DNA of 43,737 nt from an uncultured Christensenellaceae bacterium (GCA_910585195.1 CAJUCX010000007.1:27076-70812); one strand, 5' to 3'. Counted from the first letter of the stretch, positions 1 to 8,942 are shown. Numbers and translations: made by a program. The notes: a model not told the origin generated them from the sequence alone.

Positions 1-320
1 GCAAAAAAATTTCCGCTATGCGCTTTGTAATAATATCGTTTACATTGTGAAACCTGCAAGACTTCGCCGCGAAATTTTTTTGGCTTTTAGTGCGATAACA
101 ATCGCGTTTTTATTTTACAAAAGTCTTTCAACTTTTGGTATAACATTGTTTACAATATTTGTTTTTGCTGCTTTACTTTTATGCAAAAAAATTTCCGCTA
201 TGCGCTTTGTAATAATATCGTTTACATTGTGAAACCTACAAAACTTCGCCGCGAAATTTTTTTGGCTTTTAGTGCGATTGCCATCGCGTTTTTATATTGC
301 AAAAGTCTTTCGGCTTTTGG
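1..320. repeat. 182-bp tandem repeat, about 1.8 copies
   Basis: Bases 1-138 recur almost exactly at 183-320 (period 182); both begin GCAAAAAAATTTCCGCTATG and end in CTTTTGG. The copies differ at a handful of positions. Each contains the CGCCGCGAAATTTTTTTGGC core also found in other intergenic gaps of this window, followed by short inverted repeats such as CAAAAG...CTTTTG. Weak open frames of 61 and 74 codons run through the copies, but they lack ribosome binding sites and overlap each other, so I do not call them genes. The rest of the gap, to 468, shows nothing recognisable; in particular I found no ssrA next to smpB. Confidence 0.85.
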
Positions 321-468
321 AAAAATTATTTTTTATATTACAGCAAATATTTTATGTTTGTTACCAAACAAATCTTTTATAAAGAATCAAGTCTATCTGG
401 TTTAAGCAAACACAAATTTAACCGCGGTTTACAAGATTGATAAAACAATAAAAACCTGCATAATGACA

Positions 469-933
469 TTATCTTCTGCGCATTGCTTCGCTTATGTCGC
501 GCTGCTGTTGACGGTCCATATCTTTTTTTGCGATTGCTTCGCGCTTGTCGTAAAGTTGTTTGCCCTTTGCAAGCGCAATTTCCACCTTGACTAACGAGCC
601 CTGCAAATATATCTTTAACGGAACTATGGAATAACCCTTTTCTTTAACTTTGCCCAAGAGCCGCATAATTTCGTTTTTATGCATTAAAAGCCGTCTGTCG
701 CGTCTGGAATCTACGTTGGAAAAACTGCCTTTGTCATAAGGCTTGACGTATACGTTTTTTAACAGCAGTTGTCCGTTATGCACGGTTGCATAACTGTCTT
801 TTAAGTTTACTTCGCCGCGCTTGATAGATTTTACTTCGCACCCGACAAGATTTATGCCCGTCTCGAAAGTTTCTACGACGTTATAGTCGTGAAAGGCTTT
901 TTTGTTTGTGGAAATTACCTTCATATTTGTCAT
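469..933 (-). CDS. smpB: SsrA-binding protein SmpB
   Basis: SmpB binds tmRNA and delivers it to ribosomes stalled on mRNAs without a stop codon (trans-translation). The 154-residue protein has the normal family length. It shows the family start pattern (NKKAFHDY), the ETFETGINLVGCEVKSIK segment of the OB-like core and the basic tail ending KDMDRQQQRDISEAMRRR that enters the mRNA channel. The start overlaps the rnr stop by one base (TAATG), so it is probably translated by coupling; a second ATG three codons in is an alternative start. Pairing with rnr is the classic Firmicutes arrangement and makes functional sense, since RNase R degrades the rescued defective mRNAs. Confidence 0.97.
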   Translation of the reverse strand: MTNMKVISTNKKAFHDYNVVETFETGINLVGCEVKSIKRGEVNLKDSYATVHNGQLLLKNVYVKPYDKGSFSNVDSRRDRRLLMHKNEIMRLLGKVKEKGYSIVPLKIYLQGSLVKVEIALAKGKQLYDKREAIAKKDMDRQQQRDISEAMRRR

Positions 934-3038
934 TATACCACACCGACAAAGTCAAAATCAATCTTTCGCGTATCGACATCCGCAGCAGCAACCTTTATTT
1001 TTACAGCCTGCCCCAATGTAAATTTATTGTGCCTACCGAGCAAAGTATACTTTTTTTCGTCAAATTCGTAGACGTCGTCGGGCAGGTTTTCTATCCTTAT
1101 AAGCCCTTCCACCGTGTTTGGCAACTCCACAAAAATACCGAAGCCCGTAACGCCGCTGATTATCCCTTCGAAATCCTGACCTATAAGCGTTCTTGCAAAC
1201 TCGGCTTTTTTCATATCGTCGACGTCTCTTTCCGCCTCGTCGGCAAGTTTTTCTCTCTCGCTGGAATGTACGCTTGCGCTCTTTACAAACTCGTGCATTC
1301 TTGCCGAGGCGTTGCCGTCAAGAGAGCCGTTTAATATAAGTTTGAGCACTCTGTGCACCACCAAATCGGGATAGCGTCTGATAGGCGAAGTAAAGTGGCA
1401 ATAACAATCGCTTGCCAAGCCGAAGTGTCCCAAATTCGTAAAATGATATCTTGCTTTTTGCATACTGCGCAGCATTACCCTGCCGACGATATGCTCGTAA
1501 GGCATTCCTTTGGCCTTTTGCATAACTTTTTGCAAGTTTGCCGAGTGAATATTTTCCAAATCGCCGTTGATATAAAGTCCGAAACTTTTTAAGAAGCTGT
1601 TTAAGTCTTTGAGTTTGTCTATATCGGGCTTTTCGTGCACACGGTAAACAAACGGCGCCTCCTGATAATATACGTACTCTGCCACGGTTTCGTTTGCAAG
1701 TATCATAAATTCTTCTATCATTTTGTGCGAAATCGTACGCTCGTAAGGTTTAATATCTGTAACTCTGCCGCAAGCATCCATAATGAATTTTACTTCTTTG
1801 GTCTCGAAATTTATGCAACCGCGCTTTTCTCGTTTTGCAATCAAAATTTCGGCAAGTTCTTTCATAGTCAAAATGTCTTTTGCAATGTTTGCATACTGTT
1901 TTGTTTTTTGCCTGTCGCCTTCTATTATAGCAGTAACGTCGTCGTAAGTCATACGCTCCGTCGTTTTGATGACACCTTGACAAATTTCCGCATCGACTAC
2001 TTTGCCCTGCTTGTTTACAGTCATAAGGCAACTCATTGTAAGGCGGTTTTGCTTTGGATTTAGCGAGCAAATGCCGTTTGATAATTCCACCGGCAGCATA
2101 GGAAAAACTTTGTCGGGAAAATACACGCTTGTGCCGCGCTCGAACGCTTCTTTGTCAATGACAGAACCTTGCTTGACGTAATGAGAAACGTCGGCAATAT
2201 GCACGCCAAGTAAATAAGTGCCGTCGGCATTCTTTTTTATTGACACCGCGTCATCCAAATCTCTTGCGTCGGCGCCGTCTATGGTAAAAGTCGTCCAGCC
2301 TGTAAAGTCCCGTCTGTTTTTGAATTGACTTTTGTCTACAACCTGCGGCACTGCGGCGGCGCTTTGACTGACCGCCTGCGGAAAATCATAGTCTAAGCCG
2401 TATTGATAAGCCACGGAAAGTATGTCGTTGCCTTTTTCGTTTTGATAGCCTATTACCTTAACGACTTCTCCCTCGGGATTTTTTTCTTTATTAGGATATG
2501 ATGTAATTTTTACCAAAACCTTTTGGTTGTTTTTTGCCCCCAGCGTCTTTTTTTGCGGTATAAAAATATCTTTTGCAAATCTGTCGTCGTCGGGTATAAC
2601 GAATGCCTGATTTTTTTTATCGAGTCTGCCGACAATCTGCGTCATACCGCGCTGCAAAATTTTGACGACCTCTCCTTCGTCTTTGGTACCGTCTATTTTT
2701 TTAACCAGTACTCTGTCTCTGTGCAATGCGCCGTGCAAATGCGCGCGCGAAATAAACAGGTCTTGCGACACTGCTTTTTCGTCTATGCAAAAGCCGAAGC
2801 CGCGGGCGTTGCCCTGAATTATGCCTACGACAAAATTGCGCCCGTCAACCGCTTTATATTTTTTTGTTTTTTCTTCAAACACAAATTCGCCGTCGCTGCA
2901 TAAAGAATCCATTACCTTTGCCAATTCTTCTGCCATAGTCTTCCCTTGAACGGCGAAGATGTCGTAAAGATTTTTTATCGTAAACGTAGTTTTTTCCTGT
3001 TGCGAAAGTGTTTCTTTTACTTTTTCTTTTAACGTCAT
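933..3038 (-). CDS. rnr: Ribonuclease R (3'-5' exoribonuclease, RNB family)
   Basis: RNase R is a processive hydrolytic 3'-5' exonuclease able to degrade structured RNA. The 701-residue chain has an N-terminal winged-helix-like part, cold-shock/OB segments (the IIQGNARGFGF motif near residue 75), the RNB catalytic domain with the acidic motif DGADARDLDDAVSI around residue 255, and a C-terminal S1 domain containing GIISGVTGFGIFVELPNTVEG. The length is usual for Gram-positive RNase R. It is preceded by the secG terminator, so it should have its own promoter, which I could not pin down in 3039-3280. A weak GGGA stands in for a ribosome binding site. It is followed directly by smpB. Confidence 0.97.
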   Translation of the reverse strand: MTLKEKVKETLSQQEKTTFTIKNLYDIFAVQGKTMAEELAKVMDSLCSDGEFVFEEKTKKYKAVDGRNFVVGIIQGNARGFGFCIDEKAVSQDLFISRAHLHGALHRDRVLVKKIDGTKDEGEVVKILQRGMTQIVGRLDKKNQAFVIPDDDRFAKDIFIPQKKTLGAKNNQKVLVKITSYPNKEKNPEGEVVKVIGYQNEKGNDILSVAYQYGLDYDFPQAVSQSAAAVPQVVDKSQFKNRRDFTGWTTFTIDGADARDLDDAVSIKKNADGTYLLGVHIADVSHYVKQGSVIDKEAFERGTSVYFPDKVFPMLPVELSNGICSLNPKQNRLTMSCLMTVNKQGKVVDAEICQGVIKTTERMTYDDVTAIIEGDRQKTKQYANIAKDILTMKELAEILIAKREKRGCINFETKEVKFIMDACGRVTDIKPYERTISHKMIEEFMILANETVAEYVYYQEAPFVYRVHEKPDIDKLKDLNSFLKSFGLYINGDLENIHSANLQKVMQKAKGMPYEHIVGRVMLRSMQKARYHFTNLGHFGLASDCYCHFTSPIRRYPDLVVHRVLKLILNGSLDGNASARMHEFVKSASVHSSEREKLADEAERDVDDMKKAEFARTLIGQDFEGIISGVTGFGIFVELPNTVEGLIRIENLPDDVYEFDEKKYTLLGRHNKFTLGQAVKIKVAAADVDTRKIDFDFVGVV

Positions 3039-3188
3039 AGTTTATATTTTTTCCCGTATATCTATTAAACAACCTTATCATAAAGAAATTTATACTTTAA
3101 TTATTGCAAATTTTTTTACGGTTGATTAAAAATAGTCTTACCTTTTTACTTATTCATTTTTGCTTTTTGCCCTGAAAAATCACCTTGC

Positions 3189-3280
3189 TTTCAAATAAGT
3201 GCCATTATTTGCAAAGAGGATTGAGCCGTTGGCTCTCAACAGAGACAAAATAATTTTGAGCGCAAGCGAAAAATTTTTGC
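3189..3280 (-). repeat. Copy of the dispersed two-hairpin intergenic repeat
   Basis: The gap between rnr and secG contains TTTCAAATAAGTGCCATTATTTGCAA-like sequence, then TTGAGCC/GGCTCAA-type pairing, then ACAGAGACAAAATAATTTT. The order matches the copies at 42556-42640 and 15575-15652: an AT-rich inverted repeat, a small GC-containing hairpin, then an A-rich CAAAAAAATTT core. This copy is diverged. No gene is seen in 3039-3280. Confidence 0.6.
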
Positions 3281-3308
3281 AAAAAAACGGGACGACATCG
3301 TCGCCCCG
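3281..3308 (-). terminator. Rho-independent terminator after secG
   Basis: On the minus strand CGGGGCGAC-GAT-GTCGTCCCG forms a 9-bp stem with one G-U pair and a 3-nt loop, followed by seven T. It lies 20 bases past the secG stop and should end the Na/Pi-pgk-tpiA-gpmI-secG transcript. Confidence 0.93.
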
Positions 3309-3328
3309 AAAATTATACCGCAGTTAAA

Positions 3329-3601
3329 TCAAGCAGTCGCAATCAAAGTAATTACGAAGAATAACACCGATGCAACCGCAAGCACTATGCCGGCAATCAT
3401 CGTCCACTTTTTCAACTGGTTTTCCAGTCTTTTGCCCTTATTTTTGCCGTAAAACGTATCTGAATTGCTTGAACCGGAAATTGCCGAAACGCCGTCCGAG
3501 TTGCCGGGTTGTTTAAGTATTGCAAATATAAGGAACAATGACGACAACGCCATAAGTACCAACAATATAATTCTGAGAGTCAACGCTAATTCATAACTCA
3601 T
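3329..3601 (-). CDS. secG: Protein translocase subunit SecG
   Basis: SecG is the small accessory membrane subunit of the SecYEG translocon. The 90-residue protein has two predicted membrane helices, at about residues 8-28 and 68-88, joined by a polar loop holding GNSDGVSAISGSSNSDTFYG, which resembles the SecG loop (G...GG/SS..DTFFGKNKG). Start chosen at an ATG with GGAGG a few bases upstream. It follows gpmI by 63 bases, as in the common Firmicutes order gap-pgk-tpiA-gpmI-eno-secG-rnr-smpB; here eno is missing between gpmI and secG. A terminator follows immediately. Confidence 0.93.
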   Translation of the reverse strand: MSYELALTLRIILLVLMALSSLFLIFAILKQPGNSDGVSAISGSSNSDTFYGKNKGKRLENQLKKWTMIAGIVLAVASVLFFVITLIATA

Positions 3602-3664
3602 GAGATTTCCTCCGTCAGTTTGATAAGTTTAACACAAATTGACTTGTTTGACAACTGTTTTTGT

Positions 3665-5218
3665 TTAAGAGTTTTTGCTTTTTACAAGCGATTTGCCCGT
3701 CATTTCGGCAGGAATCGGCAACCCCATAACGTCAAGCATCGTAGGCGCCACGTCGCACAGCGCGCCCTTTTGCAGCGTTACTTTATTTTTAAGTAGGTCG
3801 TCTATAAGCACGAAAGGCACGGGATTTGTAGAGTGCGAAGTAACTACGTTGCCGTCCTCGTCAAACATTCTCTCGGCGTTGCCGTGGTCTGCCGTAAGCA
3901 GCACTCTGCCGCCGTTGTCTAAAATAGCGTTTACCAACTTATTTACGCAATCATCCACTGCGTTTACCGCTTTGGTTGCCGCCTGCATAACGCCGGTGTG
4001 TCCTACCATATCGCAGTTGGCGTAATTCAAAATCATTACGTCGTATTTTCCGCTGTCGAGCGCTTGCAACGCTTTATCAGTAACTTCATATGCGCTCATT
4101 TCCGGCACAAGGTCGTAAGTTGCAAATTCTTTTTTTGACGGAACCAAAACTCTGTCCTCGTTTTTGTTTGGTTTTTCAACACCGCCGTTAAAGAAGAACG
4201 TTACGTGCGCGTATTTTTCCGTCTCGGCAATACGCACTTGACTAAGCCCTTTGTCCGCAAGATACTCGCCCAAGGTGTTTTTGTGCTGAACCGGTCTGTA
4301 AGCGACGTCGACACCTTTGAAATTCTCGTCGTATTGCGTCATACAAACCCAGTATACGCTGCGTTTTTTGCCGTCGAGATTAAACCCGTCGAAATCGTCC
4401 TGCGTAAACGCTTTTGTCATTTCTCTTGCCCTGTCGGGACGGAAGTTGAAAAATATAACGCTGTCGTTGTCGTCTACCGTCGCAACGGGTTTGCCGTCTT
4501 TGCAGATAACCTTCGGCGTCATAAATTCGTCGGTTACGCCGTCTTTATAACTTGTTTCTATTGCGGACTTAAAGTCGTCAAACTTTTCGCCGACGCCAAG
4601 CGTCAGCATATCGTAGGCTTTTTCTACCCTTTCCCAACGGTTGTCCCTGTCCATTGCGTACATTCTGCCGCAAATCGTTGCGATTTTGCCGAAAGAAAGT
4701 TTTTTGATTTCTTCGTCGATTTGACTTACGAAATTAAGACCGCTGGTCGGGTGAACGTCCCTGCCGTCCAAAAAACAATGCACATAAACGCCGTCAAGTC
4801 CGCTTTGTTTTGCAAATTTGATAAGCGCAAAGATATGCGACATATGGCTGTGCACTCCGCCGTCGGAAACAAGACCCATTATATGCAATTTGCTTTTTTT
4901 GTCTTTGCAGTTTTTAACGGCGGCAGCAAGCGCGGGGTTGGTAAAGAAATCCCCGTCGTTTACGGACTTTGTGATTCTCGTAAGTTCCTGATACACCACT
5001 CTGCCGGCGCCCATATTTAAGTGCCCTACTTCGCTGTTGCCCATCTGCCCGTCGGGCAAACCGACGTCCATACCGCTTGCGTCGAGGGTCGTGCAAGGAT
5101 AATCTTGCATAAATCTTTTTACGTTTTTGCTTCCGTCGGCTTCTATCGCGTTTCCCGTCTTATCGTCGGAAAGCCCGTAGCCGTCCATAATAATTAAAGC
5201 CGTAAGTTTTTTGTCCAT
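3665..5218 (-). CDS. gpmI: Phosphoglycerate mutase, 2,3-bisphosphoglycerate-independent
   Basis: GpmI interconverts 3- and 2-phosphoglycerate in glycolysis with two Mn ions and a phosphoserine intermediate. The 517 residues match the family length. The alkaline-phosphatase-like fold is shown by the N-terminal metal motif IIMDGYGLSD, the catalytic serine at position 62 in QMGNSEVGHLNMGAGR, the substrate segment VHSHMSHI and CFLDGRDVHPTSG, and the C-terminal metal motif LTADHGNAE. The start codon abuts the tpiA stop (TAAATG), so translation is probably coupled. It is part of the lower-glycolysis operon with pgk and tpiA. Confidence 0.98.
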   Translation of the reverse strand: MDKKLTALIIMDGYGLSDDKTGNAIEADGSKNVKRFMQDYPCTTLDASGMDVGLPDGQMGNSEVGHLNMGAGRVVYQELTRITKSVNDGDFFTNPALAAAVKNCKDKKSKLHIMGLVSDGGVHSHMSHIFALIKFAKQSGLDGVYVHCFLDGRDVHPTSGLNFVSQIDEEIKKLSFGKIATICGRMYAMDRDNRWERVEKAYDMLTLGVGEKFDDFKSAIETSYKDGVTDEFMTPKVICKDGKPVATVDDNDSVIFFNFRPDRAREMTKAFTQDDFDGFNLDGKKRSVYWVCMTQYDENFKGVDVAYRPVQHKNTLGEYLADKGLSQVRIAETEKYAHVTFFFNGGVEKPNKNEDRVLVPSKKEFATYDLVPEMSAYEVTDKALQALDSGKYDVMILNYANCDMVGHTGVMQAATKAVNAVDDCVNKLVNAILDNGGRVLLTADHGNAERMFDEDGNVVTSHSTNPVPFVLIDDLLKNKVTLQKGALCDVAPTMLDVMGLPIPAEMTGKSLVKSKNS

Positions 5219-5968
5219 TTATTTTGCCTTTACAATCGCCTGAAATTTTTGCGGAACAAGACTTGCCCCGCCGATAAGTCCGCCGTCGATTTCGCTCATA
5301 GAAAGTAAATCCGCAGCATTTTTTTCGTTCATACTGCCGCCGTATTGAATATAAGTTTTGTCTGCGACAGTGTTGCCGAATTTATTTGCAAGTATACTTC
5401 TTATAAAACCTATTGCGTCGTTTGCTTCCTCGTTGGTTGCGGTTTTGCCCGTGCCTATCGCCCAAACGGGTTCGTAAGCAATTACGACGTCTTGCATTTG
5501 CTTTGCGGAAACGTCTTTTAAGCCTTCTTCCGTCTGACGCTTCAACACTTCCTGCATTTTACCGCTTTCTCTCTCTGCCAAAGTTTCGCCGACGCATACG
5601 ATAGGTTTAAGTCCTGCATTAAGCGCCGCGAGAGTGCGCTTCAAAACTGTTTGGTCTGTTTCGCCGAAGTATTGCCGTCTTTCGCTGTGCCCTACAACGA
5701 CGTACTCCACCCCCGCTTCTTTAAGCATTGCGGCGGAAATTTCCCCCGTAAACGCACCGCTCTCCGCCCAATGCACGTTTTGCGCACCGATGCCGATATT
5801 CGTGCCTTTTGCCACTTCAACCGCCGCTACGAGGTCTGTAAACGGCACGCACAGCGCAACTCTGTTGTTTGCGCCCTTTACGAGAGGAATAAGTTCTTTA
5901 ATAAATTCTCTTGTTTCGGCAACGGTTTTGTTCATCTTCCAGTTGCCTGCAATAAACTTGTTTTTCAT
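5219..5968 (-). CDS. tpiA: Triosephosphate isomerase
   Basis: TpiA interconverts dihydroxyacetone phosphate and glyceraldehyde 3-phosphate. All catalytic parts of the TIM barrel are visible: N9 and K11 in GNWKMN, H94 in VVGHSERR, E166 in AYEPVWAIGTGKTA (start of the mobile loop 6), and the phosphate-binding YGGSM and GGLIGGASL near the C-terminus. Length 249 is standard. It sits six bases after pgk and directly against gpmI. Confidence 0.98.
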   Translation of the reverse strand: MKNKFIAGNWKMNKTVAETREFIKELIPLVKGANNRVALCVPFTDLVAAVEVAKGTNIGIGAQNVHWAESGAFTGEISAAMLKEAGVEYVVVGHSERRQYFGETDQTVLKRTLAALNAGLKPIVCVGETLAERESGKMQEVLKRQTEEGLKDVSAKQMQDVVIAYEPVWAIGTGKTATNEEANDAIGFIRSILANKFGNTVADKTYIQYGGSMNEKNAADLLSMSEIDGGLIGGASLVPQKFQAIVKAK

Positions 5969-5974
5969 ATAATT

Positions 5975-7174
5975 TTACTTGTTATCCAAGCACGCTATGC
6001 CGGGTAACTCCAAGCCCTCCAAAAACTCCAAACTTGCACCGCCGCCGGTGGAAATATGGCTAATTTTATCCGCAAAGCCCATTTGTATTGCCGCCGCCGC
6101 GCTGTCGCCGCCGCCGATAATTGTTACCGCACCGCTGTTGTCAGCCAAAGCCTGCGCAACCGCTTTGGTGCCCTGCGCAAGCGTAGGATTTTCAAACACG
6201 CCCATAGGTCCGTTCCATACTACCGTCTTTGCATTTTTTACAGTATCCGCATAAAGTTTTTGCGTCTTTTCTCCTATGTCGAGCCCCATCTTGTCGGCAG
6301 GTATTTTGTCGCTGTCCACAACTTTCACGCCGATAGGCGCGTCGATAGGATTAGGAAATTCTTTTGCAACCTTTGTGTCCACAGGCAGCAGCATTTTGAC
6401 GTTTTTTGCCTTTGCTTTTTGCAGCAGACTTTTTGCAAGGTCGATTTTGTCGCTTTCGCAAATGCTTGTGCCTATTTCGTATCCCTGCGCCTTAAAGAAA
6501 GTGTAAGCCATTCCGCCGCCGATAAGCAGGCAGTCTACTTTGTTGAGCAAATTTTCTATAACGCCGATTTTGTCGGAAACTTTGCTGCCGCCCAAAATGG
6601 CAACGAAAGGTCTTTGCGGATTGTCCAACGCTCCGCCCAAAAATTTAAGTTCTTTTTCAATCAAAAAACCTGCGACGCTTTCGTCAACGTATTTGCTTAT
6701 GCCTGCCGTTGACGCGTGCGCTCTGTGAGCCGTGCCGAATGCGTCGTTTACGTAAACGTCGGCAAATGAAGCAAGCTGTTTGCAAAACTCAGGGTCGTTT
6801 TTTTCTTCTTCCGCGTGGAAACGCAAATTTTCCAACATTACGACTTCGCCACTTTTAACTTGGCTTACAAGTTTTTTTGCACTGTCGCCAACAACGTCGT
6901 CCGCAAGTTTGACCGGCTTGCCCAAAAGCTGCGAGAGCCTTTCTGCGGCGGGCGCCAAAGAATATTTCATATTGACCGCGCCCTTAGGTCTGCCCAAGTG
7001 GCTCATCAAAATTACTTTGGCGTTGTTTTCCAAAAGATACTTTATCGTAGGCAAAGCCGATATGATACGGTTGTCGTCGGTTACTTTTTTATTGTCGTCA
7101 AGCGGCACGTTAAAGTCAACCCTTACCAAACATCTTTTGTCTTTGCAGTTTACGTCTGCGATACTTTTTTTCAT
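5975..7174 (-). CDS. pgk: Phosphoglycerate kinase
   Basis: Pgk transfers the acyl phosphate of 1,3-bisphosphoglycerate to ADP. The 399-residue protein shows the N-terminal signature RVDFNVPLDD, the substrate segments SHLGRPKG and ENLRFHAEEEKNDPEF, the hinge and nucleotide domain with ILGGSKVSDKIGV, and the C-terminal GGGDSAAA and STGGGASLEFLEG. The start has a strong GGAGGGG site and lies 18 bases after the phosphate symporter stop, so the two are very likely one transcript. No gap gene precedes it, unlike in many relatives. Confidence 0.98.
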   Translation of the reverse strand: MKKSIADVNCKDKRCLVRVDFNVPLDDNKKVTDDNRIISALPTIKYLLENNAKVILMSHLGRPKGAVNMKYSLAPAAERLSQLLGKPVKLADDVVGDSAKKLVSQVKSGEVVMLENLRFHAEEEKNDPEFCKQLASFADVYVNDAFGTAHRAHASTAGISKYVDESVAGFLIEKELKFLGGALDNPQRPFVAILGGSKVSDKIGVIENLLNKVDCLLIGGGMAYTFFKAQGYEIGTSICESDKIDLAKSLLQKAKAKNVKMLLPVDTKVAKEFPNPIDAPIGVKVVDSDKIPADKMGLDIGEKTQKLYADTVKNAKTVVWNGPMGVFENPTLAQGTKAVAQALADNSGAVTIIGGGDSAAAAIQMGFADKISHISTGGGASLEFLEGLELPGIACLDNK

Positions 7175-7192
7175 TGTCCCCTCCGCGGATTA

Positions 7193-8872
7193 TCAGGCAA
7201 CGCTGCGCGCAATTTTAACCAAGTGGTCGCCGACTCTTTCCAGATTGCCGACCAAGTTAATAAACACAGAACTGCTTTCTATTTTACATTCGCCTTCGTT
7301 AAGGCGTTTAATGTGCGAGTCGAGAAGTTTCTTTTTATATTCGTCAACTTCGTCCTCGCGCGTTTCGATTTCAGGCAAAAGGCTTTTGTCGCGCGTGGAA
7401 AACACCGTGATGACGGCTTGAAACTGTTGCGTGAGTTTTTCGTGCATACCCCTAATATCATCGATAACCACATCGGAAAACTCCAATCCCATTTTTTCGG
7501 CAACTCTGCAATAGCCTCTTATATTTTCTGCCAGTTCGGAAAATCTGTCTACGTCGGTCAGTGCGTGATGCAGCGTACCGAGAGTTTTTTCGTCGCTGTA
7601 AGAAATTTGGCTGCTTGAAACTTTTACTAAATATTTTGTGATTTTAGAACTGGAAAAATGAAGTTGTTTCCTCAAATCGTCAACTTCATTGAGTTTTGTG
7701 TAATTTTTGCTGGTAAATGCGTTTATGGTAACGTCCAGTGCTTCCTGCGCTACTTCTATCGTATAGGCAACTTCTTTTATGGTTTGTGCAACTGCGATTG
7801 AAGGAGTTTCCAAAAACCTGTCGTCGATGAATTTGCATTGCAAAATGGATTTGTCGTTTGGTTTGTCTTTAATTATAAGAGTTGAAAGTTTTACCAACAC
7901 CCCGCTGAACGGCAAAAGCATTAAAGTAGAAATAACGTTAAACAATGTGTGGAACATTGCTATTTGCGTAGCCGGCACTTTAGGGAACCATACCGCCAAA
8001 GTAACGTCATAAAAAGACGGCCACAAAAGCAGCATAACCGTAAACACAAAAGAGCCTATTACGTTAAACAGCAAGTGAATTATAGCCGTGCGCTTACCGT
8101 TGGTGTTTGCGCCGATACTGGACAACAACGCAGTGATACAGGTACCTATGTTTGTACCCAAAATTACGTACAAAACGGCATTTCCGCCGCCGCCTATTAC
8201 TATGCCGCTTGCCGCCATAGAAACGACTATGCCCGTAACGGCAGAAGAACTTTGTACTATTGCGGTAAACACTATGCCGAACAAAATCAACAACAGAGGA
8301 TTTGTAAGCGATTGCAAGGTGTCAGTAAAAAACGGATGACCGCTCATTTTGCTCATAGAGCCTGACATTAAATCAAGACCCACAAACAAAAGACCCAAGC
8401 CTGCAAAAATAAGCCCCAGCGTTTTGGTTTTGTCTTTTTTGCCCAAAAGAGCCATAAATGCACCTATAACAACCAATATTGTTATATAATCGGTTACGTT
8501 AAAAGATTGCAATGCGGCAAGCTGCGCCGTAACGGTTGTACCTATGTTGGCGCCCATAATTATAGGCACTGCCTGCACCAGCGTCAATACGCCTGCGTTT
8601 ACCAGACCAACCGCCATGACGGTAGTTGCGGCGGAACTTTGTATAATTGCAGTAGTTGCCGCACCGACGCCCACGCCCTTAAACTTGTTGTTGGTAACGC
8701 TGTTTAAGAGAGAGCGCAAACTGTTGTTTGCAATTTTTTCCATACTGTCGGACATCAGCTTCATACCTATAAGGAACACGCCGACACCAGCCAGGAGCAG
8801 GAATATATCTTTAACGTCTATAGACGCGGACGCCTCAAAGAACGCCAACATCTGTTTTATCCCATTATTCAT
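7193..8872 (-). CDS. Na/Pi cotransporter family protein with PhoU-like tail
   Basis: A sodium-coupled phosphate importer of the NptA/PNaS family in the cytoplasmic membrane. The 559 residues contain two inverted Na_Pi_cotrans repeats, each marked by a QSS motif (QSSAATTVMAVGLVNAG near residue 77 and QSSSAVTGIVVSMAASG near 208), about eight to ten hydrophobic segments, and a C-terminal alpha-helical PhoU-like region from about residue 345. It is the first gene of a unit continuing into pgk-tpiA-gpmI-secG, so phosphate uptake and lower glycolysis may be co-expressed. The first ATG lies about where transcription should begin from the promoter at 8879-8907 and has no ribosome binding site; an in-frame ATG at codon 8 is an alternative start. 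Confidence 0.93.
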   Translation of the reverse strand: MNNGIKQMLAFFEASASIDVKDIFLLLAGVGVFLIGMKLMSDSMEKIANNSLRSLLNSVTNNKFKGVGVGAATTAIIQSSAATTVMAVGLVNAGVLTLVQAVPIIMGANIGTTVTAQLAALQSFNVTDYITILVVIGAFMALLGKKDKTKTLGLIFAGLGLLFVGLDLMSGSMSKMSGHPFFTDTLQSLTNPLLLILFGIVFTAIVQSSSAVTGIVVSMAASGIVIGGGGNAVLYVILGTNIGTCITALLSSIGANTNGKRTAIIHLLFNVIGSFVFTVMLLLWPSFYDVTLAVWFPKVPATQIAMFHTLFNVISTLMLLPFSGVLVKLSTLIIKDKPNDKSILQCKFIDDRFLETPSIAVAQTIKEVAYTIEVAQEALDVTINAFTSKNYTKLNEVDDLRKQLHFSSSKITKYLVKVSSSQISYSDEKTLGTLHHALTDVDRFSELAENIRGYCRVAEKMGLEFSDVVIDDIRGMHEKLTQQFQAVITVFSTRDKSLLPEIETREDEVDEYKKKLLDSHIKRLNEGECKIESSSVFINLVGNLERVGDHLVKIARSVA

Positions 8873-8878
8873 ATATTT

Positions 8879-8907
8879 ATTGTATTATTTTTAACATATC
8901 AAGTCAA
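8879..8907 (-). promoter_or_regulatory. Sigma-A-type promoter for the Na/Pi-glycolysis unit
   Basis: On the minus strand: TTGACT, 17-bp spacer, TACAAT. This is close to consensus with ideal spacing. The predicted +1, about seven bases after the -10 box, falls at or next to the first ATG of the Na/Pi gene at 8872. Confidence 0.8.
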
Positions 8908-8915
8908 CAGAAAAT

Positions 8916-8942
8916 ATAAAAAAACCGCCTGACAAGACGGTT
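8916..8942 (-). terminator. Rho-independent terminator after dusB
   Basis: On the minus strand AACCGTCT-TGTC-AGGCGGTT forms an 8-bp stem with one G-U pair, followed by seven T. It ends the spoVT-yabM-yabN-dusB unit just before the Na/Pi promoter. Confidence 0.92.

Noticed and set aside
47..405. Two overlapping small open frames with hydrophobic products
   Set aside because: They arise from the 182-bp tandem repeat, lack ribosome binding sites, and one begins with GTG; the similarity between them follows from the DNA repeat.
1..468. tmRNA gene (ssrA) expected after smpB
   Set aside because: No tRNA-like ends or tag frame could be found; it must lie elsewhere.
4205..5020. 271-codon plus-strand frame opposite gpmI, and similar long frames opposite pgk, dusB and mfd
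   Set aside because: They lie antisense to well-conserved genes, have no ribosome binding sites and look like shadows of biased codon use on the coding strand.
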